Source: Sulfurimonas lithotrophica
Lineage (GTDB): Bacteria > Campylobacterota > Campylobacteria > Campylobacterales > Sulfurimonadaceae
Direction of reading: 5' to 3'
Assembly: GCF_009258225.1 (NCBI RefSeq)
Contig: NZ_CP043617.1
Coordinates: 1,178,001-1,242,000 of the forward strand
DNA length: 64,000 bases
The notes under the pieces are model-generated. The model saw only the letters and a program-made list of their open reading frames with translations. It did not search any database and was not told where the DNA came from. Below are positions 28,893 through 37,623 of this stretch, piece after piece (the stretch's first letter is position 1; each line of letters opens with the position of its first letter). The translations under genes were made by a program, and so were the position numbers.

Positions 28893-29918
28893 ATGTCTCA
28901 TAATGCTTGGCTAAGTAAAAAGACAAAAAACGGAAAAATATTATGTGAAGCGTGCTCTCAAGCCTGTATATTGGATGAGGAAGAGTATGGAATATGTGGT
29001 GTTAGACAAGTAAAAGATGGAGAATTAAAGCTTTTAGTGTATGGGCTGGCTGCAGCCGTAAACATTGATCCTGTTGAGAAAAAGCCTATGTTTCATTTTT
29101 TACCGAAGTCTAAAGCATTTTCAGTTGGTACTGTCGGATGCAACTTATCATGTCAATTTTGCCAAAACTACGAGATTTCTCAGTATCCAAAAGAACATGA
29201 ACATAAAATTACAGGGCGCGAGTTTCCGCCTGATAGTATAGTAGAGTTGGCAATTGAAAATAACTGTGCATCTATCGCATATACATACAATGAACCTATA
29301 GTATTTTTTGAATACACGTTCGATACCGCAAAATTAGCCCACGAAAGAGGCTTAAAAAATATATATGTTACAAGTGGATATGAGACACATAAAGCTATAG
29401 ATTTGCTTGAACCGTATTTGGATGGGATGAATATAGATATAAAATCTTTTTCAAATGAATTTTACAAAGATATATGTGGGGCAAAATTAAAACCCGTACT
29501 CGATACCGTTAAATACGCATACAATAAAGGGTTATGGATAGAAATCACAACTCTACTTATACAAGGACAAAATGATTCAGATGATGAAATACGTTCCATC
29601 GCTAAATTTTTAAAAGATATTGACGACTCCATACCGTGGCATCTATCTGCTTTTCATCCGACTTATAAGATGTTAGATATACCAAGGACTCCTGCTTCAA
29701 CACTTCACAGGGCATATAAAATTGCCAAAGAGGAAGGTTTAAAACACGTATATGTAGGAAATATCGATGATAACGACTATGAGTCCACATATTGTCCGCA
29801 GTGTAAAAACAGGGTTATAGACAGAAGCGGTCATATAGGTTCACTCGTTACAAATAAACTTGATGAAAACGGTACCTGCCCGTACTGTAGATATAAACTT
29901 GAAGGTGTATGGAGCTAA
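28893..29918 (+). CDS. amrS: AmmeMemoRadiSam-type radical SAM enzyme (AmrS)
   Basis: 341-residue radical SAM protein related to pyruvate-formate-lyase activators. The [4Fe-4S] motif is CNLSCQFC (Cys83, 87, 90). An N-terminal cysteine set (LCEACSQACILDEEEYGICGVR) and a C-terminal zinc-ribbon-like CPQC...CPYC match the AmrS family. Its reaction is not firmly known. The usual partners AmmA and Memo are not in this window. It follows the slipin gene by 11 bases. Its stop overlaps the stop of the convergent DUF3820 gene by 4 bases. Confidence 0.88.
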   Translation: MSHNAWLSKKTKNGKILCEACSQACILDEEEYGICGVRQVKDGELKLLVYGLAAAVNIDPVEKKPMFHFLPKSKAFSVGTVGCNLSCQFCQNYEISQYPKEHEHKITGREFPPDSIVELAIENNCASIAYTYNEPIVFFEYTFDTAKLAHERGLKNIYVTSGYETHKAIDLLEPYLDGMNIDIKSFSNEFYKDICGAKLKPVLDTVKYAYNKGLWIEITTLLIQGQNDSDDEIRSIAKFLKDIDDSIPWHLSAFHPTYKMLDIPRTPASTLHRAYKIAKEEGLKHVYVGNIDDNDYESTYCPQCKNRVIDRSGHIGSLVTNKLDENGTCPYCRYKLEGVWS

Positions 29919-30307
29919 AGCTTACGCTTATTTATCTCTTTTTTGATAAGCTCTTTTTGTTCACCGTGATAATTGTCTTTAAGCCATAAAAGATAAGAAT
30001 CAGGTAAATCTGTTAACAACATACCCTTATATTGTCCAAAACCTATTCTCGGGTGTTCTTTGTATATATCTTTATTCTCTTCGCATCTACACGCAATCCC
30101 CAAATGTTCTAATAATGACACAAAACTATCGTATTCAAGTGTTTTTTGTATTTTAAAACTGTAAGTATTAAAGTCAAACATACCGTGTCTAAAAGCTACA
30201 AACTCCTGCAACTCTTTTATTTGCTCAACACTAAGCTCTTCAAGGTTTGGAATATCAACCTTATAGGAGTTTGCATATTTTGTAAAAATAAAATGAGCTT
30301 TAGGCAT
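29915..30307 (-). CDS. DUF3820-containing protein of unknown function
   Basis: 130 residues. The C-terminal half (RIGFGQYKGMLLTDLPDSYLLWLKDNY) is the DUF3820 pattern found in putative quorum-sensing-regulated virulence factors and at the ends of some exonucleases. The N-terminal half (PKAHFIFTKYANSYKVDIP...) is not recognised. The ATG overlaps the ftsK stop by one base (TAATG), so it is cotranslated with ftsK; a link to chromosome processing is only a contextual hint. Confidence 0.7.
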   Translation of the reverse strand: MPKAHFIFTKYANSYKVDIPNLEELSVEQIKELQEFVAFRHGMFDFNTYSFKIQKTLEYDSFVSLLEHLGIACRCEENKDIYKEHPRIGFGQYKGMLLTDLPDSYLLWLKDNYHGEQKELIKKEINKRKL

Positions 30308-32508
30308 TAAAGAATTTCTCTCATACCTTTTGCGTTTGGAGCTGAGAGGATGCCCTCTCCTTCTAGTTGTTCTATAATCCTGGCAGAACGGTTATAACCA
30401 ACCTGTAATTTTCTTTGCAGATATGATATAGATGTTTTTCTGTCATTTAACACAACTCTTTTTGCATCTTCAAACAACTCATCCAATTCTTCATAGCTAT
30501 CATTACTTGAGCTAGATGATCCTTCCTCTTCCTCGATAAGGAAGCTTTTGTCATAGTTTGGCTCTTTTTGAGATTTAATAAATTCAACTATTTTCTCTAT
30601 CTCTTCTTCAGTACTCCAAGGTGCATGCAGACGTACAAGTGCAGGTGCACCTGGAGGTGTAAAGAGCATATCGCCTTTACCTAGAAGTGATTCGGCTCCC
30701 ATCTGATCTAAAATAATTTTAGAATCTACTTTTTGCCCTACTCTATATGATATACGTGAAGGAAGGTTAGCTTTAATAAGCCCTGTAACGACATCTACAC
30801 TCGGTCTCTGGGTTGCAACAACAAGATGTATGCCGGATGCTCTTGCCATCTGTGCAAGCCTTGCAATAGAGTGTTCAACATCTTTTCCACTCGTCATCAT
30901 TAAGTCGGCCAACTCATCAATAACTACAACTATATATGGAAATGGCTCATAGCCTCCCTTTTTAGCTTTTTCATTATAGTTCTCAATATTTTTAGTACGA
31001 GTGTCACTCATAAGCTCATAACGTCTCTCCATCTCATTTACCATATTATTAAGAGCTACAATGGCTTGTTTTGGCTTTGTTATAACAGGTGTAAGAAGAT
31101 GAGGGATATCGTTATAAATAGAAAATTCAAGCATCTTAGGGTCAATCATAAGAAGTCTAAGCTGATCAGGCGAATTTTTATATAAAAGTGAGAGTATCAT
31201 AGCATTTATACCGACACTTTTACCACTACCGGTAGTTCCGGCTATAAGCAAGTGTGGAAGCTTTTTTAAGTCAGTTACAAAAGGTTTTCCGACTATATCT
31301 TTCCCAAGGGCAATAGTTAAAGGTGATTTTGATTCTTTAAAAAGATTGTCATCTAAAAGTTCCCGTAGATAAATAGTCTCAACGGCTTCATTTGGAATCT
31401 CAATTCCGACTACATCTTTTCCCGGAATAGGAGCTTGAATACGGATCGTCTCAGCTGATAGTGCCATAGCCAAATCATCTTGAAGATTTAATATCTTACT
31501 TACCTTCACATTTGCAGCAGGCTTAAACTCAAACGTTGAAACGACAGGACCGGCATATGTACGAACAACATCACCCTCAATTTTAAAGTGAGCCAGTTTC
31601 TCTATCAAGTATTGTATTTTTTCATCCAGTTCACTTTCATCAATACTATGAGACTTTGCTTTTGGTTTTTGTAAAAAATCGATTTTCGGAAGTGTAAAAT
31701 TCTTTGGTTTTTCAGTTTTTCCCTTCTCAATTGTTTCTAAAAGTTTTGTATTTTCTTCTAATTCATCTACTATTAAAGCGTTTTTCTGTTCTTTGATTTT
31801 TGAGGCAAGTTCAACAATATTATGTGGTTTTTCAAATTTTTCTTCGTTTTTTACAGTTGAATCTTCTTCGCTTATCTCTTTATTTTTTTTAACGATTTTA
31901 ATTTTTGAAGAAGATTTTTCTTCGTTTCTAAAATAAGTCGGTGTTTCAATATCTAAAGCATCATCTTCTTCTTCGTTAATTTCTTCTTGAATGGTTTCAT
32001 TGTTTTTTTCTTCTTCGTAACTATATATATTTTCTTGAAAATTATTTTCTTTATTTGATTTTATATACTCAAAAAAATGACTTATTATCTCATGTGTATT
32101 TTTATCAAAGATAATAAGTGTTGATACCAACGATATCACCAACCAAAAAATCCATAACCCAAATGAACCTATATAAGGACTTAAAAAATCTACAAAGTTA
32201 CCTGCAAATACACCTCTAAAGTTATCTGTTATCAATAGTGCCTGAATAAGTAAAAACGAGAAAAATAATAAGAATGAAGATATAACTATCTCAAACTTTC
32301 TTAAATCAAGAGTTGTATCTTTGTAAAACTGATATAGTGGGATTAAAAAAATGAAAATATATGCATATGATATATAACCGAAATATTTATGATTTATTGA
32401 AGCAAAATAAGCTCCGTAACTACCTATTAGTGTAGCATCTGAAAAAATTGTAGCAAATCCTAGATAGATTAATATTCCAAAAACAAGTATAAAAATGGCT
32501 TCCTTCAA
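30307..32508 (-). CDS. ftsK: DNA translocase FtsK
   Basis: 733-residue septal DNA translocase. Four N-terminal membrane segments (to about 130) lead to an acidic, low-complexity linker (about 150-290) and then the RecA-like motor with Walker A GTTGSGKS (about 421-428), LLMIDPKMLEFS and VVIDELADLMM. The C-terminal winged-helix gamma domain (ISYLQRKLQVGYNRSARIIEQLE) would read KOPS-like sequences. The linker is shorter than in E. coli, as usual in Campylobacterota. It acts in chromosome dimer resolution with Xer recombinase. Confidence 0.96.
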   Translation of the reverse strand: MKEAIFILVFGILIYLGFATIFSDATLIGSYGAYFASINHKYFGYISYAYIFIFLIPLYQFYKDTTLDLRKFEIVISSFLLFFSFLLIQALLITDNFRGVFAGNFVDFLSPYIGSFGLWIFWLVISLVSTLIIFDKNTHEIISHFFEYIKSNKENNFQENIYSYEEEKNNETIQEEINEEEDDALDIETPTYFRNEEKSSSKIKIVKKNKEISEEDSTVKNEEKFEKPHNIVELASKIKEQKNALIVDELEENTKLLETIEKGKTEKPKNFTLPKIDFLQKPKAKSHSIDESELDEKIQYLIEKLAHFKIEGDVVRTYAGPVVSTFEFKPAANVKVSKILNLQDDLAMALSAETIRIQAPIPGKDVVGIEIPNEAVETIYLRELLDDNLFKESKSPLTIALGKDIVGKPFVTDLKKLPHLLIAGTTGSGKSVGINAMILSLLYKNSPDQLRLLMIDPKMLEFSIYNDIPHLLTPVITKPKQAIVALNNMVNEMERRYELMSDTRTKNIENYNEKAKKGGYEPFPYIVVVIDELADLMMTSGKDVEHSIARLAQMARASGIHLVVATQRPSVDVVTGLIKANLPSRISYRVGQKVDSKIILDQMGAESLLGKGDMLFTPPGAPALVRLHAPWSTEEEIEKIVEFIKSQKEPNYDKSFLIEEEEGSSSSSNDSYEELDELFEDAKRVVLNDRKTSISYLQRKLQVGYNRSARIIEQLEGEGILSAPNAKGMREIL

Positions 32509-32569
32509 GACTAACGACCTTTAAATATATTAAATTATTAAAGGAAGTATAGCCAAAAATGTTCCAATT

Positions 32570-34675
32570 TTAGAGATAATTTACCAGATTTAACTTTGAG
32601 ACTTTTCCTACTGTTGAGAGCATCGCTTCATAGTTTAGGGTTAACTGTGAAAGAGTAAGATGAGCTTCTGCCGCATCTGTATCTATAATACCCGAACGGA
32701 GAGTTATAGCACTTATTTCAAGCACGCTTGAACGATTTAAAGAACTGGTTAATGCATTTACTTGTGCACCAACTTTTGCATGTGAACGAAGAACATGGTC
32801 TTGCAAGTCGTCTATCATGGCAATAGCATCTTCAATACCCACACTACGCGTATGACCGCTAGATGCATCTGCATATACTTTGTGATCTTCAACTGCCGTT
32901 ATCATTGTATCTATAACTTTAAAAAAGTCTGTTTTTGGGTCTCTTACCTCTATAGAATTGTTTGCATTAAAAGACATTACGGATGAATCAGCCGAGAAAT
33001 CTCCACTGTTATTGTCAAACAGAGATATCTCCGTTAAAGTATCCGACACATTAAGTTGTTGGTATGTAATTTTTCCATCGTAACCTATATGTATATCGCT
33101 TACCAAATTAGCACTCTCTACAGCTGCATCGTAGTCGGTATCTACATTTGTGGTTGCAGGAAGCTGACCTGACGTAGCCATATTGATAACATCAAGTAGT
33201 TGTTGATATGTCATCTCATCTGCATCTACGGCTGCTCTAGGGTTACCCATATCAAATATTTCATAATTAGTTGCACCACCGTCTAGTGAAAAAGTGGAAC
33301 CCGCAGAACTTAAATCTATTTGAACATCTATAGCTGCACCGGTAACATCTCTACCTACCATTCTTAATTGCGTACCGTCTAATGTACCTGCGGTTCCTTG
33401 AGATAAATCTGCAACTTCTGAGAGTTTTGTTGATTCAGTTGCAAATGCATTTCCATCACGTACTATTTGTGGGATTGAACCCTTTATAGTTGTAGAATCT
33501 TTTTCAAAATAAGTTCTATCATATAACAAAGAGTCATTATTTACTATAGTTGCTGATGCAGAAGTATAATCTGACTTTACAAACTCTTTGACAAATAATC
33601 CAGGAGGGGTAGCACCTATGACAAAATTATTAAAAAGATTTTCTCCACCGTCTAAGTTATCTATTCTACCGGCATTTGCCCCATAAACTGCATCGTTGAT
33701 ATCTGCAAAGTCAGGACCGGCTTCATCAAAGTCTGTAGCACCTACCATATGAAACTCTAATTTACTTGAACCCTTAACCTTATCTTCTATAACAAATTCA
33801 CCGTTTAAGTTCATGGTAACATCAACCACTTTTAGTGCATTTGTATTTCCGTAAGCATTTCCAATCTGATCCATCAAGTCTTGAACCGTATCGGTATCAG
33901 ACATTAAAATCTCTTGATTAAAGGCTGTACCGTCACTTTTTACACCACGGATATAAAAATGATGTTTTGGATTTGCATTTGCGGCATCTGTATCACCCAT
34001 AAGCTGGCGAATAGTATTTTCCGGAGTTATATGGTCACCCTCTGTTTTTTCTGTAAGTCCTACGGGATAATCCTGAACTAAATTTTTATTAATAACATTG
34101 GTAGTAACTCTTCGTTTAACCAAATATTTTTCACCTAAAAAAAGCTCATCACCCGATATATTATATTGTTGTTTAGTTTTTGAACCGGTAAATGCGGACA
34201 TAGCCTTATCATTACCCTTATAAGTACCGTCATCCGCAATCGGTCTAATATCTACTGCCGAACCGGAAAAAAGGTATTGACCGTTAATGGAGGTGTTTGC
34301 CAAGTTTTTAAAATGCTCTTCTACAACTCTTAGCTCATCCGCAATAGCATCTAAAGAACCGTCACTATGGATACCGTTAGCAGCATTAACCATAAGCACA
34401 CGCATACGATCCATTGTTGTTGTAAACTCATTTAAAACTTCATCTGTTTGATTAGCCATTTTATAGCCGCTCTCGGTACTTTGCATAATCTGACCAAGAC
34501 CTTCTATCTCATTATCGAGTCTCATTGTCTCGGTAAATGTTCTAATATCATCTTTTGCATATTGAATATTAAGCCCACTGGCTATTTGTTTATTTACATC
34601 AAAAAGCTTACTTTGAATACTAGAGTTGTTTTTTGCATACAAATTTTTATAGTACATACTTGATGAAATACGCAT
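32570..34675 (-). CDS. flgL: flagellar hook-filament junction protein FlgL
   Basis: HAP3 junction protein of 701 residues. The N-terminal helices (MRISSSMYYKNLYAKNNSSIQSKLFDVNKQIASG) and C-terminal helices (LTLSQLTLNYEAMLSTVGKVSKLNLVNYL) are flagellin-type D0/D1. A large variable insert (about 180-580) makes it far longer than the ~300-residue enteric protein, but long FlgL is normal in Campylobacterota. A sigma-54 promoter lies about 52 bases upstream, consistent with mid-stage flagellar control. It is a single gene. Confidence 0.9.
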   Translation of the reverse strand: MRISSSMYYKNLYAKNNSSIQSKLFDVNKQIASGLNIQYAKDDIRTFTETMRLDNEIEGLGQIMQSTESGYKMANQTDEVLNEFTTTMDRMRVLMVNAANGIHSDGSLDAIADELRVVEEHFKNLANTSINGQYLFSGSAVDIRPIADDGTYKGNDKAMSAFTGSKTKQQYNISGDELFLGEKYLVKRRVTTNVINKNLVQDYPVGLTEKTEGDHITPENTIRQLMGDTDAANANPKHHFYIRGVKSDGTAFNQEILMSDTDTVQDLMDQIGNAYGNTNALKVVDVTMNLNGEFVIEDKVKGSSKLEFHMVGATDFDEAGPDFADINDAVYGANAGRIDNLDGGENLFNNFVIGATPPGLFVKEFVKSDYTSASATIVNNDSLLYDRTYFEKDSTTIKGSIPQIVRDGNAFATESTKLSEVADLSQGTAGTLDGTQLRMVGRDVTGAAIDVQIDLSSAGSTFSLDGGATNYEIFDMGNPRAAVDADEMTYQQLLDVINMATSGQLPATTNVDTDYDAAVESANLVSDIHIGYDGKITYQQLNVSDTLTEISLFDNNSGDFSADSSVMSFNANNSIEVRDPKTDFFKVIDTMITAVEDHKVYADASSGHTRSVGIEDAIAMIDDLQDHVLRSHAKVGAQVNALTSSLNRSSVLEISAITLRSGIIDTDAAEAHLTLSQLTLNYEAMLSTVGKVSKLNLVNYL

Positions 34676-34726
34676 ATCGCACCTCCAAACTGGTGTTATT
34701 ATTACTTACATTTATTTAATAGTTTT

Positions 34727-34744
34727 AAGCAATTCTAGTTCCAT
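34727..34744 (-). promoter_or_regulatory. sigma-54 promoter of flgL
   Basis: On the minus strand TGGAAC-N5-TTGCTT has GG and GC separated by exactly 10 bases, matching the sigma-54 -24/-12 consensus (TGGCAC-N5-TTGC). It lies 52 bases upstream of the flgL ATG. The sigma factor gene rpoN is in the same window. Confidence 0.75.
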
Positions 34745-34760
34745 ATCGACCATTTTTGCG

Positions 34761-34778
34761 AAAAAGATTAATCTTTTT
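34761..34778 (-). terminator. palindromic hairpin at the end of the sensor-like membrane gene
   Basis: Perfect 18-base palindrome AAAAAGATTAATCTTTTT overlapping the stop codon of the gene ending at 34768. It can fold with a T run on either strand, so it may terminate that gene before the flgL promoter. Confidence 0.45.
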
Positions 34779-35625
34779 CACCTTCTTTAATCGTTTTGTA
34801 AAACCATCCTAAACCGATTAACATAGTTGTAGTACCTATCAGCAAATAAAAAGCCGACAACATTTTACTATGATCGTCAAGTGCAATTTTAAAAACAACC
34901 ATTAAAGTTTCGATAGATAAAGCTATAATGATAGAGATAAGAAATTTACTTAAAACCTTATATTGCTTATCTTCAGAGTGATGAAACGACTGAAATAAAA
35001 CCTCATGCTCAAATATTTGTTTTGACAAATCAAAAATTGCCAACCCTAAAGTTATAGCAATAATAGATTTAAAAATATCATGTAAAAAATCAACTTCCCC
35101 TTTATAAATCAATATAGAAGTAAAAATATATCCGCCGTAGCCTATTAAAATTATAGATACTAAAGCAAGCATCAGCGAACCAAAAAAGTAAATAAGTCTT
35201 TTAACTCTATCATGAATTTTATTGTATTTAATTAGCTTTAACTCTTCAAGAAGCGTTATTAGGTTTATATCAAAGACATAGTATATATCATCTAAAAAAT
35301 GCACAACCGATATACTTGCATGACCTGTTTTATGATGTATATAGGGATTTGATATATAGATGTTGTTTTTATTTAAACCCAGTTTTATAAAGTAATGACT
35401 TTTATCGCTTCCAACTTGGCTATCATCCTGCTTTGCCATAGATAAAACAGGTGTAATTTGTTTAAAATCTTTATCTACTCCGTAGATTAATTGTATATAT
35501 TTGCTTCTTTTGAATATAGAATCAGCATTTTCAATATAATCATCAGGAAAATTAGATATCAAACTATAAATGTAATTTTCAACAGTCATTTTATGTTGTT
35601 TGTATATTCTAATGACTTCTTTCAT
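34768..35625 (-). CDS. membrane protein with N-terminal sensor-like domain, function unknown
   Basis: 285 residues from the ATG at 35625. An ATG at 35634 overlaps the AGGA site, so the inner one is preferred. Residues about 1-150 look like a Cache/PDC-type sensory domain (LIYGVDKDFKQITPVL...HYFIKLGLNKNNIYISNPYIHHKTGHASISVVHFLDDIYYVFDINL). Four membrane segments follow at about 158-280. No kinase, GGDEF or methyl-accepting domain is attached. Unusually, the presumed sensory part precedes the membrane region without an N-terminal anchor and may be cytoplasmic. It is a single gene with a TATAAT box. Confidence 0.65.
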   Translation of the reverse strand: MKEVIRIYKQHKMTVENYIYSLISNFPDDYIENADSIFKRSKYIQLIYGVDKDFKQITPVLSMAKQDDSQVGSDKSHYFIKLGLNKNNIYISNPYIHHKTGHASISVVHFLDDIYYVFDINLITLLEELKLIKYNKIHDRVKRLIYFFGSLMLALVSIILIGYGGYIFTSILIYKGEVDFLHDIFKSIIAITLGLAIFDLSKQIFEHEVLFQSFHHSEDKQYKVLSKFLISIIIALSIETLMVVFKIALDDHSKMLSAFYLLIGTTTMLIGLGWFYKTIKEGEKD

Positions 35626-35680
35626 AGTAACCATCCTAATATATAAAATTTGACATCACATTTATCAATACTATCTAAGA

Positions 35681-35686
35681 ATTATA
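35681..35686 (-). promoter_or_regulatory. -10 box of the sensor-like membrane gene
   Basis: TATAAT on the minus strand, 56 bases upstream of the preferred start at 35625. Confidence 0.5.
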
Positions 35687-35802
35687 AAACTCTACTTACT
35701 TTATATATATAATATTTTTTTATAAAATTATATATGATAATCAAAATTTAGATTTGATTTCACGCATCTTTAAGTATTTATAGATTATTATTTCATTTTT
35801 AA

Positions 35803-35886
35803 GCCAGCGTGGTGGAACGGTAGACACGACGGATTCAAAATCCGTTGCCTTCGGGTGTGGGGGTTCAAATCCCCCCGCTGGTACCA
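35803..35886 (+). tRNA. tRNA-Leu (anticodon CAA)
   Basis: An 84-base class II tRNA with encoded CCA. Acceptor arms GCCAGCG and CGCTGGT pair with a G-U at position 1:72. The D-arm GGTGGAACGGTAGACAC is leucine-like. The anticodon stem ACGGA/TCCGT carries loop TTCAAAA (anticodon CAA). A variable arm (GCCTTCGGGT) and T-arm GGGGGTTCAAATCCCCC follow. It reads UUG codons, which this genome also uses as starts. The next gene's stop codon (opposite strand) is six bases beyond CCA. Confidence 0.96.
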
Positions 35887-35892
35887 CTTTAA

Positions 35893-36117
35893 TTATTTTG
35901 AAGCAATAACAGTTGCAAACTTTCTAGCTATCGGAAATACTAACAAAACACTTGGAAATGCTATGGCATAAGCTACTATCCAAGCATGAAACCATATACT
36001 TATAAAATTATCAACAAAACCCAAATTTATTAAAGATATTGCCCCTGACATTATTAAACTCATAAAACCTGAGAGTAGAAGTGCCTGCACCTGATGAAGA
36101 TATTTGGAAGAAATCAT
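35893..36117 (-). CDS. DUF2798-like small membrane protein
   Basis: 74 residues with two hydrophobic helices (about 10-33 and 43-65) and the pattern LLSGFMSLIMSGAISLINLGFVDNFISIWFHAWIVAYAIAFPSVLLVFPIARKF, which matches the DUF2798 family. Function unknown. AAGGA precedes the ATG and a TATAAT at 36133-36138 lies close upstream. It is convergent with tRNA-Leu. Confidence 0.8.
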   Translation of the reverse strand: MISSKYLHQVQALLLSGFMSLIMSGAISLINLGFVDNFISIWFHAWIVAYAIAFPSVLLVFPIARKFATVIASK

Positions 36118-36220
36118 TTTAATCCTTATAAAATTATATATAACTATATCATTTGATAATTTTAGCTTAAAGACAACAATACACTAAACAATATTAAAAT
36201 AAAAATGTTAGAATTCCAAA

Positions 36221-37087
36221 ATGTTATTTAAATTATTTTTTATTTTTTTATTATCGCTTAATATATATGCACTTGAACATATAAAACAAACATACTATAT
36301 AGACTCGCACAACATAAATTCTAGCCTTTTTTTTAAAGATAAAAAAAACATTTTACTCTATACAATCCCTCAACAAAACTATTCGTTAAAAATAAAAAAA
36401 TCACAACTGCAAAAACTTTTAAAAGAAAACGGTTTTAAAGATTTTATAATTAATTCAAGATATGTGTATTTTGAAATAAATAGCCCTATAAACACATCAA
36501 AAATAGAATTGTTTTTAAAAAAACACTATAAACAAAAATATAAAACAATCAACATAAAACATATCACTGTAAAACCAAGATCTTATATGCAAGAGCTTCC
36601 TAAAAACTATGTCATCGATATAAGACGTCGTAATCACCTCTCAAAAGACGGTGTTATAAGCATCGAAGACAATTTTCATAAAAAATATTTTTTCAACTAC
36701 CTTATAGATGCAGATATAGATGTAGTACAGGCAAAAAGTAAAATTAACAAAGATGAAGAACTATCGCAAAGAAACATAAAAATCAAAACTATAAAGTTAG
36801 AAAAGTTTCGTGCCCTTCCATTGCAATATATACCGACCTCTGAGTTTCAAGCAAAACATCATATCAAAGCATATAAAACTCTTACTTATAGAGACATAGA
36901 AAAACTATCTCTTGTAAAAAAAGGTCAAAGTGTAAGTGTTTGGCTTAATAACTCAGGCATCAGTATATCTTTTGTTGCTAAGGCATTACAAAGTGGTAAG
37001 TTAAATGATATAATTACCATCCAAAAAAGCAATGGAAAAAGATTAAAAGCAAAAATTGTTGCAAAACAAAAGGTAGAACTAAAATGA
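36221..37087 (+). CDS. flgA: flagellar P-ring assembly chaperone FlgA
   Basis: 288 residues with a signal peptide (MLFKLFFIFLLSLNIYA) and a C-terminal SAF-type chaperone domain (VVQAKSKINKDEELSQRNIKIKTIKLEKF...YRDIEKLSLVKKGQSVSVWLNNSGISISFVAKALQSGKLNDIITIQ). It acts in the periplasm to assemble FlgI into the P ring. The N-terminal 160 residues are divergent and Lys-rich. Its last codons overlap the ubiX start by 4 bases. No sigma-54 site was found upstream; the gap has no GG dinucleotide at a suitable place. Confidence 0.85.
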   Translation: MLFKLFFIFLLSLNIYALEHIKQTYYIDSHNINSSLFFKDKKNILLYTIPQQNYSLKIKKSQLQKLLKENGFKDFIINSRYVYFEINSPINTSKIELFLKKHYKQKYKTINIKHITVKPRSYMQELPKNYVIDIRRRNHLSKDGVISIEDNFHKKYFFNYLIDADIDVVQAKSKINKDEELSQRNIKIKTIKLEKFRALPLQYIPTSEFQAKHHIKAYKTLTYRDIEKLSLVKKGQSVSVWLNNSGISISFVAKALQSGKLNDIITIQKSNGKRLKAKIVAKQKVELK

Positions 37088-37617
37088 GCAAAAGAAAAAT
37101 CGTAGTTGCAACAAGCGGAGCTAGTGGGGTAAACCTAGGGCTTAAAACACTTGAACTATTGCCTGATACTATCGAGAAACATTTTATTTTTACAAAAAAC
37201 TCGCTTACCGTACAAGAAAAAGAACTCGGTGCCATACTCCATGACAACGAAGATATATCTGCATCTATAGCATCTGGTTCATTTGGTGTAGATGCTATGA
37301 TAATTGCACCCTGCAGTATGAATACGCTGGCAAAAATAGCTTGCGGAATAAGTGACAACCTAGTTACAAGGTGTGCAAGTGTTATGATAAAAGAGCAAAA
37401 AAAACTTATTTTAGCTCCAAGAGAGATGCCTTTTTCCGCAATTGCATTAGAAAACATGCAAAAGTTGGCAACTTTGGGTGTAGTTATTGCACCGCCCGTT
37501 ATAGCATATTATTCTGAGCAACAAACCTTAGACGAGATGGAAAATTTTATTATAGGCAAATGGTTTGATCTACTTGGAATAGAAAACAATTTATATAAAA
37601 GATGGCAAGAGGATTAA
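37084..37617 (+). CDS. ubiX: flavin prenyltransferase UbiX
   Basis: 177 residues. It makes prenylated FMN, the cofactor of UbiD-type decarboxylases, from FMN and dimethylallyl phosphate. Family blocks are VVATSGASGVNLGLKTLELL, IIAPCSMNTLAKIACGISDNLVTRCASVMIKE, LILAPREMPFSAIALENMQKLA and GVVIAPP. The ATGA overlap with flgA and the six-base gap to coaD place it in the flgA-ubiX-coaD-tmk run. The UbiD partner is not in this window. Confidence 0.93.
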   Translation: MSKRKIVVATSGASGVNLGLKTLELLPDTIEKHFIFTKNSLTVQEKELGAILHDNEDISASIASGSFGVDAMIIAPCSMNTLAKIACGISDNLVTRCASVMIKEQKKLILAPREMPFSAIALENMQKLATLGVVIAPPVIAYYSEQQTLDEMENFIIGKWFDLLGIENNLYKRWQED

Positions 37618-37623
37618 TAAGAT

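Noticed and set aside
32570-34675. FlgL length (701 residues) as evidence for a domain gain by transfer
   Set aside because: Long FlgL proteins are normal in Campylobacterota, so the insert is not exceptional.
37014-37457. 147-codon open frame opposite ubiX
   Set aside because: Mirror of a conserved ubiX sequence with no sign of a separate gene.
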